This document shows positions 1 to 7,904 of a DNA stretch of 14,134 bases, piece by piece. The notes under the pieces are model-generated. The model made no database searches and was not told the DNA's origin. It saw only the letters and a list, made by a program, of their open reading frames with translations. The stretch's first letter is position 1. Each line of letters opens with the position of its first letter. Origin of the DNA: Pseudomonadota bacterium (GTDB lineage Bacteria; Desulfobacterota; Desulfovibrionia; Desulfovibrionales; Desulfovibrionaceae); the NCBI GenBank assembly GCA_023433925.1, contig JAEYTO010000039.1, forward strand, positions 1 to 14,134, read 5' to 3'. Made by a program: the position numbers and the translations under genes.

Positions 1-28
1 CCCCCCCCCCCCCCCCCCCCCCCCCCCC
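1..28. repeat. Homopolymer of 28 C at the window edge
   Basis: Positions 1-28 are an uninterrupted C run, ending 3 bases before the GGAGG ribosome binding site of tgt. Nothing else in the window resembles it; other homopolymers are under about 8 bases. It could be a true hypervariable tract in the tgt leader. However, poly-G/poly-C at a contig end is also a known artefact of two-colour sequencing and assembly. As it lies exactly at the edge, I favour the artefact. Confidence 0.9.
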
Positions 29-46
29 GCCGGAGGCATACTCTTC

Positions 47-1206
<1,160 letters not shown>

Positions 1207-1207
<1 letters not shown>

Positions 1208-1635
1208 TGGAGATCAGGCGCTACACGGACGCCGACGCCCCGGAAGTCCTGCGCATCTGGTTCGAAGCCTCGCTCCAGGCGCATGGCTTCGTGCCCAGGG
1301 AATTCTGGGAATCCGAGCGCGAGAACGTCGTCAACATCTACATCCCGCTGGCCGAGACCTGGGTGGCCGTGGAGAACGGCCGGGCGGTCGGCTTCATCGC
1401 GCTCATCGGGCACGTGGTGGGCGGGCTGTTCGTGGATCAGGCCAGCCGGGGCCAGGGGGTGGGCACGGCGCTCATCGAGTTCGCCAGGGCCCGCAAGGGG
1501 CTGCTCGAAGTGGACGTGTTCACGCAAAACGAGCGGGCGCGGCGCTTCTACGAGAAGTGCGGCTTCCGGCTGCGCGGCGAGTCCATCCACGGCCCCACGG
1601 GCTGCCCGCAGTTGACCATGGCCATGGCGGAGTAG
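1207..1635 (+). CDS. GNAT-family N-acetyltransferase, YjaB-like
   Basis: A 142-residue single-domain GNAT, predicted to transfer acetyl from acetyl-CoA to an unknown amine. Motif A is LFVDQASRGQGVG (74-86), where R81-GQGVG is the pyrophosphate-binding loop. Motif B is NERARRFYEKCGF (108-120), with Y115 in the usual general-acid position. The N-terminus (EIRRYTDADAPEVLRIW) is the standard beta1-alpha1 of the fold. The overall pattern, including the W-A-V-E strand and the QNE segment, resembles E. coli YjaB from memory. The start is a GTG at 1207 that shares its G with the tgt stop (TAGTG), implying coupling to tgt. An ATG start is not available nearby without losing beta1. The substrate cannot be read from sequence, and the link with tgt may be only operonic convenience. 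Confidence 0.9.
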
Positions 1636-1646
1636 GGGAGACGTCC

Positions 1647-2228
1647 ATGGATTTGAGTTTCGGATTCGACCTGCCGACGCTGGCCACGGGCGTGGCCATC
1701 TTTCTCCTGCGCATCTGCGACGTGAGCCTGGGCACGGTGCGCACCATCAGCACGGTGCACGGCCGGACCAGGATGGCCTTTTTTCTGGGTTTCATCGAAA
1801 TCAGCATCTGGGTCATGGTCATCTCGACCGTGGTGACCAAGATCGCGGCCAGTCCCATCCTCGGCGTGTTCTACGCCGCGGGCTTCTCCACGGGCAACGT
1901 GGTGGGCATCATGGTCGAGCGCAGGCTGGCCCTGGGCACCATGATCATCCGCGTCATCACCCATGGCGAAGGCGGGCACTTCATGGCCGACCGCCTGCGC
2001 GCCATGGGCCACGCCGTGACCGTGTACCACGGCGAGGGCCTGGCCGGGCCGGTGCTGACGCTGTACATCGCCTGCCGTCGCCGCGACGTGGACCGTATCC
2101 TGGGCACGGTCAAGGTCACGGACCCCAAGGCCTTCTACATCACGGAGCAGGCCGGCAGCGTGAGCAAGATCTACCGGCCGACCATGCAGCCTTCCACGGA
2201 CTGGCGGGCGATTTTCAAGAAGAAGTGA
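1647..2228 (+). CDS. UPF0316 / DUF2179 membrane protein
   Basis: 193 residues. Three hydrophobic helices occupy about residues 10-30, 43-64 and 68-90. A soluble C-terminal ferredoxin-like half follows (about 95-178; IIRVITHGEGGHFMADRLRAMGHAVTVYHG and onward), matching the DUF2179 pattern seen in the UPF0316 (YebE-like) family. The N-terminal LLRICDVSLGTVRTI segment is the family's conserved first helix. Function is unknown; the C-terminal domain is also found on YitT-type membrane proteins and probably senses or binds a small ligand (inference). The reading frame is open far upstream, but only as a shadow of tgt. ATG 1647 is chosen because GGGGAG at 1635-1640 lies 6 bases before it and the first helix starts directly after. 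It follows the GNAT stop by 11 bases, so it is probably co-transcribed. Confidence 0.88.
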   Translation: MDLSFGFDLPTLATGVAIFLLRICDVSLGTVRTISTVHGRTRMAFFLGFIEISIWVMVISTVVTKIAASPILGVFYAAGFSTGNVVGIMVERRLALGTMIIRVITHGEGGHFMADRLRAMGHAVTVYHGEGLAGPVLTLYIACRRRDVDRILGTVKVTDPKAFYITEQAGSVSKIYRPTMQPSTDWRAIFKKK

Positions 2229-2306
2229 GCCGCCCGCCTTGCCCTGCCCGGCCCTTTGGGGAATAAGGGATTGGGGCGTCCGAGCGGCGCCCAAGGGGAG
2301 GCCGGC

Positions 2307-2726
2307 ATGTTCAAGCGCATCCTCGTGGCCCTCAAGTATAATGACACCGGCAGGCACGCCTTGTCCGTGGCCGCCAATCTGGCGCGGCTCCATGGCGCCG
2401 AGCTCATCGCCTTTCACGCCCTGGACTACCGGCTGCTGTCCGAGGGCGTGCCCGAGGCCGAACGGAACAAGGCCTGCGCCATGGCCAAGCAGCGCTTCGA
2501 GCAGGATTTCGGGGATCTGTACGAGGGCGGGGGCGACTTCACCTGCCTGCCGGCCGACCCGGCGCTGGCCGTGTGCCGCCTGGCCCGCGAGCGCGGGGTG
2601 GACCTCATCGTCATCGGCTGCCACCAGCGGGAGAAGGGCACCTGCCTGTCGCGCATGGACTACACGGGCATGACCATCATGGACAAGGCGCCATGCCCGG
2701 TGCTCCTGGTGCCCTACAGCGATTGA
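2307..2726 (+). CDS. Universal stress protein (UspA superfamily)
   Basis: 139-residue single USP domain. It has the beta1 strand FKRILVALKYND (2-13), a long helix with HALSVAANLARLHGAEL, and the terminal strand APCPVLLVPYSD. Expected to be a cytoplasmic dimer with a stress or persistence role; family function is poorly defined. In ATP-binding members the loop after the fourth strand reads G-2x-G-9x-G-S/T. Here the loop is GCHQREKGTCLSRMDYTGM (104-122), where the second Gly is Gln and the GS/T is TG, so ATP binding is doubtful. AGGGGAG at 2294-2300 supports ATG 2307. The in-frame ATG at 2256 would add a 17-residue tail (GNKGLGRPSGAQGEA) outside the fold and was rejected. It lies 78 bases after the UPF0316 gene and could share its transcript. 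Confidence 0.92.
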   Translation: MFKRILVALKYNDTGRHALSVAANLARLHGAELIAFHALDYRLLSEGVPEAERNKACAMAKQRFEQDFGDLYEGGGDFTCLPADPALAVCRLARERGVDLIVIGCHQREKGTCLSRMDYTGMTIMDKAPCPVLLVPYSD

Positions 2727-2734
2727 CGGCCTGA

Positions 2735-2753
2735 CCGGCTGTCGAAAAGCCGG
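2735..2753 (+). terminator. Weak hairpin after the universal stress gene
   Basis: CCGGCT and AGCCGG form a perfect 6-bp stem (2735-2740 with 2748-2753) around a 7-base loop, 9 bases after the stop. It is followed by CCTGGCCTTT rather than a clean T-run. It is the only plausible end signal for the tgt-USP transcript, but the evidence is thin. Confidence 0.35.
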
Positions 2754-2977
2754 CCTGGCCTTTCAACCCCGCAATGCCCGAGCAACGCCCAAACATTGCT
2801 CACGGATGCCGCGCGCCTGTGCACATCCGGCGGGCCATCCTGGTCCGCTCGGCCTGTTTCGGCAGGGCTTCCAAAGGGCGCGACAAAAGACCCGGAGCTC
2901 GCCCTGGCGGGGGCCGCGTCGTCAGGCCGCGGATGGCCCGGCCGGAAACCTCGAGCCCATGGAAGCCGAGGTGTGGG

Positions 2978-3220
2978 CTACCAGCCCAGGCCGCGCAGGA
3001 TACGCTGCATCCAGGGGGTGTTCTCGACGGCCAGGAAGAGGATCACGCATGCGCTAACAAAGCCCAGCCAGAGCAGGGTCCTGGCCAGCCAGGGCAGCTC
3101 GCGCCGCCGTTTCATGAGCTTCGTGCATTCCTTGCAATAGCAGCTGGACAATTCGATGGGAGTTCCGCACTTGGGGCATGTCGTGCGGATATCCTGCCGG
3201 AGCGAACGGATATCGTGCAT
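2978..3220 (-). CDS. Small zinc-ribbon, single-helix membrane protein
   Basis: 80 residues reading MHDIRSLRQDI at the start. A four-cysteine knuckle follows, CPKCGTPIELSSCYCKEC (residues ~14-31), with C-x2-C and C-x-C-x2-C. Next come a basic stretch KLMKRRRELPW and one transmembrane helix (LLWLGFVSACVILFLAV, ~48-64), then a short tail ending LRGLGW. The pattern suggests a cytoplasmic zinc ribbon anchored to the inner membrane by positive-inside topology. Such proteins are common and uncharacterised, so I do not assign a function. The frame is open 64 codons further upstream, but that stretch has no family features and is low in hydrophobics, so the ATG at 3218-3220 is preferred. A weak AAAGG lies 11 bases before it. 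It is divergent from the exporter operon and could share regulation with it. Confidence 0.6.
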   Translation of the reverse strand: MHDIRSLRQDIRTTCPKCGTPIELSSCYCKECTKLMKRRRELPWLARTLLWLGFVSACVILFLAVENTPWMQRILRGLGW

Positions 3221-3483
3221 TGCTGTTCGGGCCTTTGGGTCTTGCGTGGACGGCTTGGGAGATGGTTCGTCGCGCCGACGGGCCGAAGCGGACCGCCACG
3301 GCTCACATGAGAAATCTTTTTCGTCCGTTTGTAAACCGTTCAAGTCGATTTTTCCCCGACCGCGCGTGGCCAAGGCGGCGCAAGCGTCGAAGAGCTGGAT
3401 GGTTACGCTCATTTCCTGTTCTACACTGCGGGCTCATCTGCTATGGTTCGCTGGATCAGCGTGAAGCCATCAGGCGGGAAGGC

Positions 3484-4752
3484 ATGAAAGACGAGGACGC
3501 GCACGAGCAGCCCAAGGCAGGGCAAGGCGCACAGGGCCGCCCGGCCATGGACCTCTCGCGCCTGTCCATCGGCAAGACGGGAGTCCCCCGGCGGAGCGGG
3601 CGCCGGCGCAAGGCCGTCCTGCTCGCCGCCCTGACCCTGACCCTGGGCGCGGCGGCCATCTTTTTCACGGATGTGCTTAATCCGGCCGTGCCCGTGCGCC
3701 TTGCCAGCGTGAGCAAGGTCTACCCATCCCTGTCCTTCACCGTGCTCAACGCGAGCGGGTATGTCGTGGCCCAGACAAGGGCCTCGGTGGCCGCCAAGAT
3801 CACGGGGCTGCTCGTGGAGCTCAATGTGGAGGAGGGCCAGCGGGTCAAGACCGGGCAGGTGCTGGCCGTGCTGGAGAACGCCGACCTCAGGGCGGCCCTG
3901 GCCAGGATCGAGGCCAGCCAGGCCGCCGCGCGCTTCACTCTCCAGCAGGCCGAAGCCGAGCTTTATGACGCCCGGCTGATCCACGAGCGCAACAGCCGCC
4001 TCGTGGGGCGCGGGGTCATCTCCCAGCAGGAGTACGACACATCCGAGGCCCGCTTCCGCCAGGCGCGCGCCGTCGTCATGGCCGCCCGCGCCCAACTGCG
4101 CGTGGCCGATGCCGCCGTGCTCGAAGCCAAGGTCAACCTCGACTACACGTACATCCGCGCGCCGTTCGACGCCGTGGTGCTGACCAAGAACGCCGACGTG
4201 GGCGACATCATCACGCCCATCGGCGCGGCGGAGCAGGCCCAGGCCTCGGTGGTGACCATCGCGGACATGGACTCGCTCATGGTCGAGGCGGACGTGTCCG
4301 AATCGAGCATCGCACGGGTCAAGGTGGGACAGCCGGCCGAGATCCAGCTCGACGCGCTGCCGGACGAGCGCTTTCCCGGCAAGGTGCACATGGTCGTTCC
4401 CACGGCGGACCGCACCAAGGCCTCGGTGCAGGTCAAGGTGGCCTTCCTTTCGCGCGACCCGCGCATCCTGCCGGAGATGAGCGCCAAGGTGGCCTTCCTG
4501 TCCCGGCCAGTGGCGCCGGACGAGCGCGAGCCCGTGGTGGCGGTGCCGGCCACGGCGGTGGTCCGGGCCTCGGGCCGGCCGGCGGTATTCGTGACCGAAG
4601 ACGGCCGGGCGCGACTTACGCACGTGGAGACCGGCCGGGCCTTTGCCGAGCTCGTGGAGGTGCTCTCGGGCCTGTCCACGGATCAGCGCATCGTCGTCGA
4701 GCCGGGCCAGGGTCTGGAGGATGGGGCCAGGATCAAGCCCCAGGAGCAGTAG
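3484..4752 (+). CDS. Periplasmic adaptor (HlyD/MacA-type) of an ABC exporter
   Basis: 422 residues. It has a basic cytoplasmic tail (SGRRRK before residue 44) and an inner-membrane anchor (~44-62). The first lipoyl half follows (~91-130; GYVVAQTRASVAAKITGLL, VEEGQRVKTGQVLAVLEN), then an alpha-helical hairpin (~135-218, rich in A/E/R/Q). The second lipoyl half is ~221-262 (DYTYIRAPFDAVV, ADVGDIITP), then a beta-barrel (~263-345; QPAEIQLDALP, FPGKV) and a membrane-proximal domain (~348-420; VPATAVV). This is the classic membrane-fusion layout that joins an inner-membrane exporter to a TolC-like channel. ATG 3484 sits just after GGCGGGAAGG; ATG 3547 (MDLSRLSIG) is an alternative that keeps the anchor. 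A TGCTATGGT extended -10 at 3439-3447 is a possible promoter with only a poor -35. The ATPase follows after 4 bases. The substrate is unknown. Confidence 0.93.
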   Translation: MKDEDAHEQPKAGQGAQGRPAMDLSRLSIGKTGVPRRSGRRRKAVLLAALTLTLGAAAIFFTDVLNPAVPVRLASVSKVYPSLSFTVLNASGYVVAQTRASVAAKITGLLVELNVEEGQRVKTGQVLAVLENADLRAALARIEASQAAARFTLQQAEAELYDARLIHERNSRLVGRGVISQQEYDTSEARFRQARAVVMAARAQLRVADAAVLEAKVNLDYTYIRAPFDAVVLTKNADVGDIITPIGAAEQAQASVVTIADMDSLMVEADVSESSIARVKVGQPAEIQLDALPDERFPGKVHMVVPTADRTKASVQVKVAFLSRDPRILPEMSAKVAFLSRPVAPDEREPVVAVPATAVVRASGRPAVFVTEDGRARLTHVETGRAFAELVEVLSGLSTDQRIVVEPGQGLEDGARIKPQEQ

Positions 4753-4756
4753 GCCC

Positions 4757-5488
4757 ATGGCCGACCGGGAACAGCAGGCCTCGCGCGCCGCGGACGGAGA
4801 CATCATCGTCTCCGTGGAGCGGGTCTTCAAGTCGTATCGCCGTGGCAGCCAGACCGTGCCGGTGCTGGAGGACATCACCCTGGCCATCGGCCGGGGCGAG
4901 TATCTGGCCCTCATGGGCCCCTCGGGCTCGGGCAAATCCACGCTGCTCAACCTCATCGCCGGGCTGGACCGCCCCGACTCCGGGGCCATCCGCGTGGAGG
5001 GCGTGGACATCACCTCGCTCCCGGAGGCGGACCTGGCCCGCTGGCGCTCCGGGAACGTCGGCTTCATCTTCCAGTTCTACAACCTCATCCCCGTGCTCAC
5101 GGCCTTCGAGAACGTGGAACTGCCGCTCCTGCTCACCCGGCTCACCAGGCGCGAGCGGCATGAGCACGTGCTCACGGCCCTGTCCCTGGTGGACCTCGCC
5201 GACCGCATGGATCACTATCCGGGCCAGCTCTCGGGAGGCCAGCAGCAGCGCGTGTCCATAGCCAGGGCCGTGGTCACGGACCCGGCCATACTCGTGGCCG
5301 ACGAGCCCACGGGCGACCTGGACAGGCGATCCGCCGCGGCGGTGCTCGACCTCATGGATGAGCTGAACATGGCGCTGGGCAAGACCATCATCATGGTCAC
5401 CCACGACCTGTCGGCGGCCAAGCGGGCCAGGCGGCTCCAATTCCTGGACAAGGGCGTGCTCGGCGATGCTCCTCAAGATTCTTTTTAG
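4757..5488 (+). CDS. MacB/LolD-type ABC transporter ATPase
   Basis: 243-residue nucleotide-binding protein that powers the exporter. Walker A is GPSGSGKST (54-62); the Q-loop is FQFYN (Q106); the signature is LSGGQQQR (158-165). Walker B with catalytic Glu is ILVADEPTGDLD (178-189, E183), and the switch His is VTHD (H216). The IFQFYNLIPVLTAFENVELPLL segment after the Q-loop is typical of the MacB/LolD/FtsE class, which act with FtsX-type permeases by mechanotransmission rather than by a classical transport cycle. ATG 4757 has AGGAG at 4742-4746. The frame is open further upstream only as a shadow of the adaptor gene. The last 23 bases overlap the first permease, so the pair is translationally coupled. 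The C-terminus stops soon after the last strand (LQFLDKGVLGDAPQDSF), a compact form. Confidence 0.96.
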   Translation: MADREQQASRAADGDIIVSVERVFKSYRRGSQTVPVLEDITLAIGRGEYLALMGPSGSGKSTLLNLIAGLDRPDSGAIRVEGVDITSLPEADLARWRSGNVGFIFQFYNLIPVLTAFENVELPLLLTRLTRRERHEHVLTALSLVDLADRMDHYPGQLSGGQQQRVSIARAVVTDPAILVADEPTGDLDRRSAAAVLDLMDELNMALGKTIIMVTHDLSAAKRARRLQFLDKGVLGDAPQDSF

Positions 5489-6620
5489 GAACACGCTGCG
5501 GCACAGGTTGCGCACCGCCCTGACCGTGGCCGGCGTGGCCGTGGCCATCCTGGCCTTCGGCCTCCTGCGCACCGTGGTCGATGCCTGGCACGCGGGCGTG
5601 GAGGCCTCCTCGACCTCGCGGCTCATCACGCGCAACGCCATCTCGCTCACCTTCCCGCTGCCGCTGTCCTATTACGAGCGCATCAGGCGGGTGGAGAACG
5701 TGGACGTGGTCTCCTACGGCAACTGGTTCGGCGCGTACTACAAGGAGGAAAAGAACTTTTTCGCCAACTTCGCGGTGCAGGCCGAGACCTATCTCCGGAT
5801 CTACCCGGAATTCGTCATTCCCGAGGAGCGGCAGCGGACCTTCCTGGCCGACCGCAAGGGCGCGCTCGTGGGCGTCAGGCTCGCCGAGCGCTTCGGCTGG
5901 CGCGTCGGCGACACAGTCACGCTCATCGGCACCATCTTTCCCGGCGACTGGGAGTTCACCATCCAGGCCCTGTACCAAGGAAGGACCAGGAACGTGGACG
6001 AGTTCCAGTTCCTCTTCCATTGGGAATACCTGAACGAAACCCTCAAGCAGTCCATGCCGGCCCGGGCCGACCAGGTGGGCTTCTTCTTCGAGCAGATCCA
6101 TGAGCCGGAGCTGGCCGCGGTCACGGCCAGGGCCATCGACGCGCAATTCGAGAACTCCATGGCCGAGACGCTCACCGAAACCGAGAAGGCCTTCCAGATG
6201 GGCTTCGTGGCCATGAGCGAGGCCATCCTCGTGATCATCCAGCTCGTGTCCCTGGTGGTCGTCGCCATCATCCTCGTCGTGGCGGCCAACACCATGGCCA
6301 TGAGCGTGCGCGAGCGCATGGGCGAATACGCCGTGCTCAAGACCCTGGGCTTCGGCGGGGCATGGATTTCCGTGCTCGTGCTGGGCGAATCGACGCTCGT
6401 GGCCCTGGCCGGGGGGCTCGTGGGCATCCTGCTGACCTTTCCGGCCGCGGCGATATTCCGCGAGGCCGTGGGCCAGTTCTTCCCCGTCTTCGTCGTCACG
6501 GGCCAGACCATCCTGCTGGACGCCCTGGCGGCCCTGGCCGTGGGGCTGCTCGCGGCCGTGTTCCCGCTGTGGTCCGCCCTGCGCGTGCGCATCGCCGAAG
6601 GTCTGCGGAGGATCGGCTGA
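5466..6620 (+). CDS. FtsX/MacB-type ABC permease, first subunit
   Basis: 384 residues with the 1+3 helix layout of this superfamily. One N-terminal helix (~18-38; ALTVAGVAVAILAFGLL) is followed by a periplasmic domain of about 210 residues. Three C-terminal helices then lie at ~252-277, ~300-330 and ~347-372. The coupling segment MAMSVRERMGEYAVLKTLGF between helices 2 and 3 is the FtsX family signature that contacts the ATPase. The periplasmic part is rich in aromatics (FPLPLSYYERIRR, GNWFGAYYKEEKNFFANF), which would suit a hydrophobic cargo, though this is only suggestive. The start overlaps the ATPase end by 23 bases. The next gene starts directly at its stop (TGAATG). The cargo is unknown; lipoproteins, lipids, peptides and small toxic compounds are all handled by relatives. 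Confidence 0.93.
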   Translation: MLLKILFRNTLRHRLRTALTVAGVAVAILAFGLLRTVVDAWHAGVEASSTSRLITRNAISLTFPLPLSYYERIRRVENVDVVSYGNWFGAYYKEEKNFFANFAVQAETYLRIYPEFVIPEERQRTFLADRKGALVGVRLAERFGWRVGDTVTLIGTIFPGDWEFTIQALYQGRTRNVDEFQFLFHWEYLNETLKQSMPARADQVGFFFEQIHEPELAAVTARAIDAQFENSMAETLTETEKAFQMGFVAMSEAILVIIQLVSLVVVAIILVVAANTMAMSVRERMGEYAVLKTLGFGGAWISVLVLGESTLVALAGGLVGILLTFPAAAIFREAVGQFFPVFVVTGQTILLDALAALAVGLLAAVFPLWSALRVRIAEGLRRIG

Positions 6621-7784
6621 ATGCGCCTGCTGCTCTTCTACAGCCTGCGCAACCTGCTCACGCGGCGCTTGACCACCGCGCTCACCGCCGGCGGCATGGC
6701 CCTGGTGGTTTTCGTCTTCGCGGCCATGCTCATGCTTGCCGACGGCCTGGAGCAGACCCTGGTGGACACGGGTTCGCCGGAGAACGCCGTGGTCCTGCGC
6801 AGGTCGGCCGAAACCGAGGTGCAAAGCTCCATCGAACGGAGCGAGGCGGCCATCGTGGAGATCCAGCCCGAGGTGGCCCTTGGCGATAACGGCAGGCCCT
6901 TGGCGGCGCGAGAGCCCGTGGTCCTCTTCACCCTGGAGAAGCGCGACGGCTCGCCGGCCAACGTGACCATCCGGGGCATGGGCGAGGCCTCCCTGGCTCT
7001 GCGGCCGCAGGTGCGCATCGTGGCCGGCAGGCCACCCCGGCCCGGTTCCCTGGAGATCATGGTCGGCGGGAGCATAGCCCGGAGCTACGCCTCGGCCGGG
7101 CTCGGCCAGGCGCTGCCATTCGCCCAGCGCCAATGGCGGGTGGTGGGCATCTTCGACGCGGGGCGCACGGCCTTCTCGTCCGAGATATGGGGCGACGCGG
7201 AGCAGCTCATGCAGGCCTTCCGGCGCCAAACCTACTCGGTCGTGGTCCTGCGCCTGCGTGACCCTGCGAGCCTGGATGCGCTCAAAGCGCGGTTGGAGGC
7301 CGACCCGAGGCTGCAAGTGGAAGTGCTGCGCGAGGATGCCTATTACCGCGAGCAGTCGGAGATGATGGCCACTTTCCTGCGCATCCTGGGCCTTGTCCTG
7401 ACCGCCATTTTCTCAACCGGCGCGGTGGTGGGGGCCATGATCACCATGTACGCGGCCGTGGCCAACAGGGTGGGGGAGATCGGCACCTTGCGCGCCCTTG
7501 GCTTCGGCCGAGGGGTCATCCTGGCCGCCTTCCTCCTCGAATCGCTGGCTCTGGGAGGCCTGGGCGGGGTGGCCGGGCTCGCGGCCGCCTCGCTCCTCAC
7601 GGTCGTGGACGTATCCACCACGAACTTCCAGACCTTCTCCGAGTTGGCCTTCTCCTTCACTCTGGGCATGGACACGGCCTTGCAGGCCATGGGCTTCGCG
7701 ATGCTCATGGGCCTGGCCGGAGGGGCGCTCCCGGCTCTCAGGGCCGCGCGCATGGAAATCCTGGACGCTCTGCGCGAGGCCTGA
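6621..7784 (+). CDS. FtsX/MacB-type ABC permease, second subunit
   Basis: 387 residues with the same 1+3 helix plan. The first helix is ~19-40 (ALTAGGMALVVFVFAAMLML), the periplasmic domain ~42-250, and the C-terminal helices ~253-285, ~297-322 and ~348-375. The signature YAAVANRVGEIGTLRALGFGRG matches the FtsX coupling motif. Beyond the shared N-terminal LLxRRLxTAL pattern and the helices, it differs clearly from the first permease. The exporter is therefore probably a heterodimer of two unlike permeases (as in LolC/LolE) rather than a MacB homodimer with fused ATPase. The periplasmic part includes a MacB_PCD-like stretch (NVTIRGMGEASLALRPQVRIVAGRPPRPGS). Its ATG abuts the previous stop with no gap. 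No further gene follows for 120 bases, so this closes the operon. Confidence 0.92.
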   Translation: MRLLLFYSLRNLLTRRLTTALTAGGMALVVFVFAAMLMLADGLEQTLVDTGSPENAVVLRRSAETEVQSSIERSEAAIVEIQPEVALGDNGRPLAAREPVVLFTLEKRDGSPANVTIRGMGEASLALRPQVRIVAGRPPRPGSLEIMVGGSIARSYASAGLGQALPFAQRQWRVVGIFDAGRTAFSSEIWGDAEQLMQAFRRQTYSVVVLRLRDPASLDALKARLEADPRLQVEVLREDAYYREQSEMMATFLRILGLVLTAIFSTGAVVGAMITMYAAVANRVGEIGTLRALGFGRGVILAAFLLESLALGGLGGVAGLAAASLLTVVDVSTTNFQTFSELAFSFTLGMDTALQAMGFAMLMGLAGGALPALRAARMEILDALREA

Positions 7785-7810
7785 GGCCTGGATCTTGCTT
7801 TCAGAACCAG

Positions 7811-7824
7811 GGCATGGAGATGCC
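7811..7824 (+). terminator. Possible weak terminator of the exporter operon
   Basis: GGCAT and ATGCC form a 5-bp stem around GGAG, 26 bases after the operon's stop, followed by GCTTT. It is short and the T-run is poor; a read-through transcript into the next gene is also possible. Confidence 0.25.
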
Positions 7825-7826
7825 GC

Positions 7827-7852
7827 TTTACAAATCCGCATCGCGATATAAT
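7827..7852 (+). promoter_or_regulatory. Sigma-70-like promoter of the phospholipase gene
   Basis: A perfect TATAAT sits at 7847-7852, the best -10 I noticed in the window. TTTACA (7827-7832) is the nearest -35-like hexamer, but the 14-base spacer is shorter than the usual 16-18. GCTTTA with a 16-base spacer is the alternative. A start near 7859 gives a leader of about 46 bases and places the ribosome site GCGGAG at 7895-7900. Confidence 0.5.
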
Positions 7853-7904
7853 TTGTGCGAGTGGCCACTGCGGCGGACATAATCAACACCTTTCGCGGAG
7901 CACA

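Noticed and set aside
2774..3310. 178-codon plus-strand frame and its overlapping relatives
   Set aside because: Pro/Arg/Gly-rich, no domain, no ribosome site, and it covers the zinc-ribbon gene on the other strand.
3178..3483. N-terminal extension of the adaptor to 524 codons
   Set aside because: It lacks protein-like character and overlaps the divergent gene's leader; the membrane anchor follows ATG 3484 at a sensible distance.
3421..5067. 548-codon open frame on the minus strand
   Set aside because: Antisense to the adaptor gene; low-complexity His/Asp/Gly composition and no motif.
5397..7316. 639-codon open frame on the minus strand
   Set aside because: It lies opposite the ATPase end and both permease genes, whose plus-strand products show clear family motifs. 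The translation is His/Gly/Asp/Glu-rich with no domain, typical of the complement of GC-rich codons.
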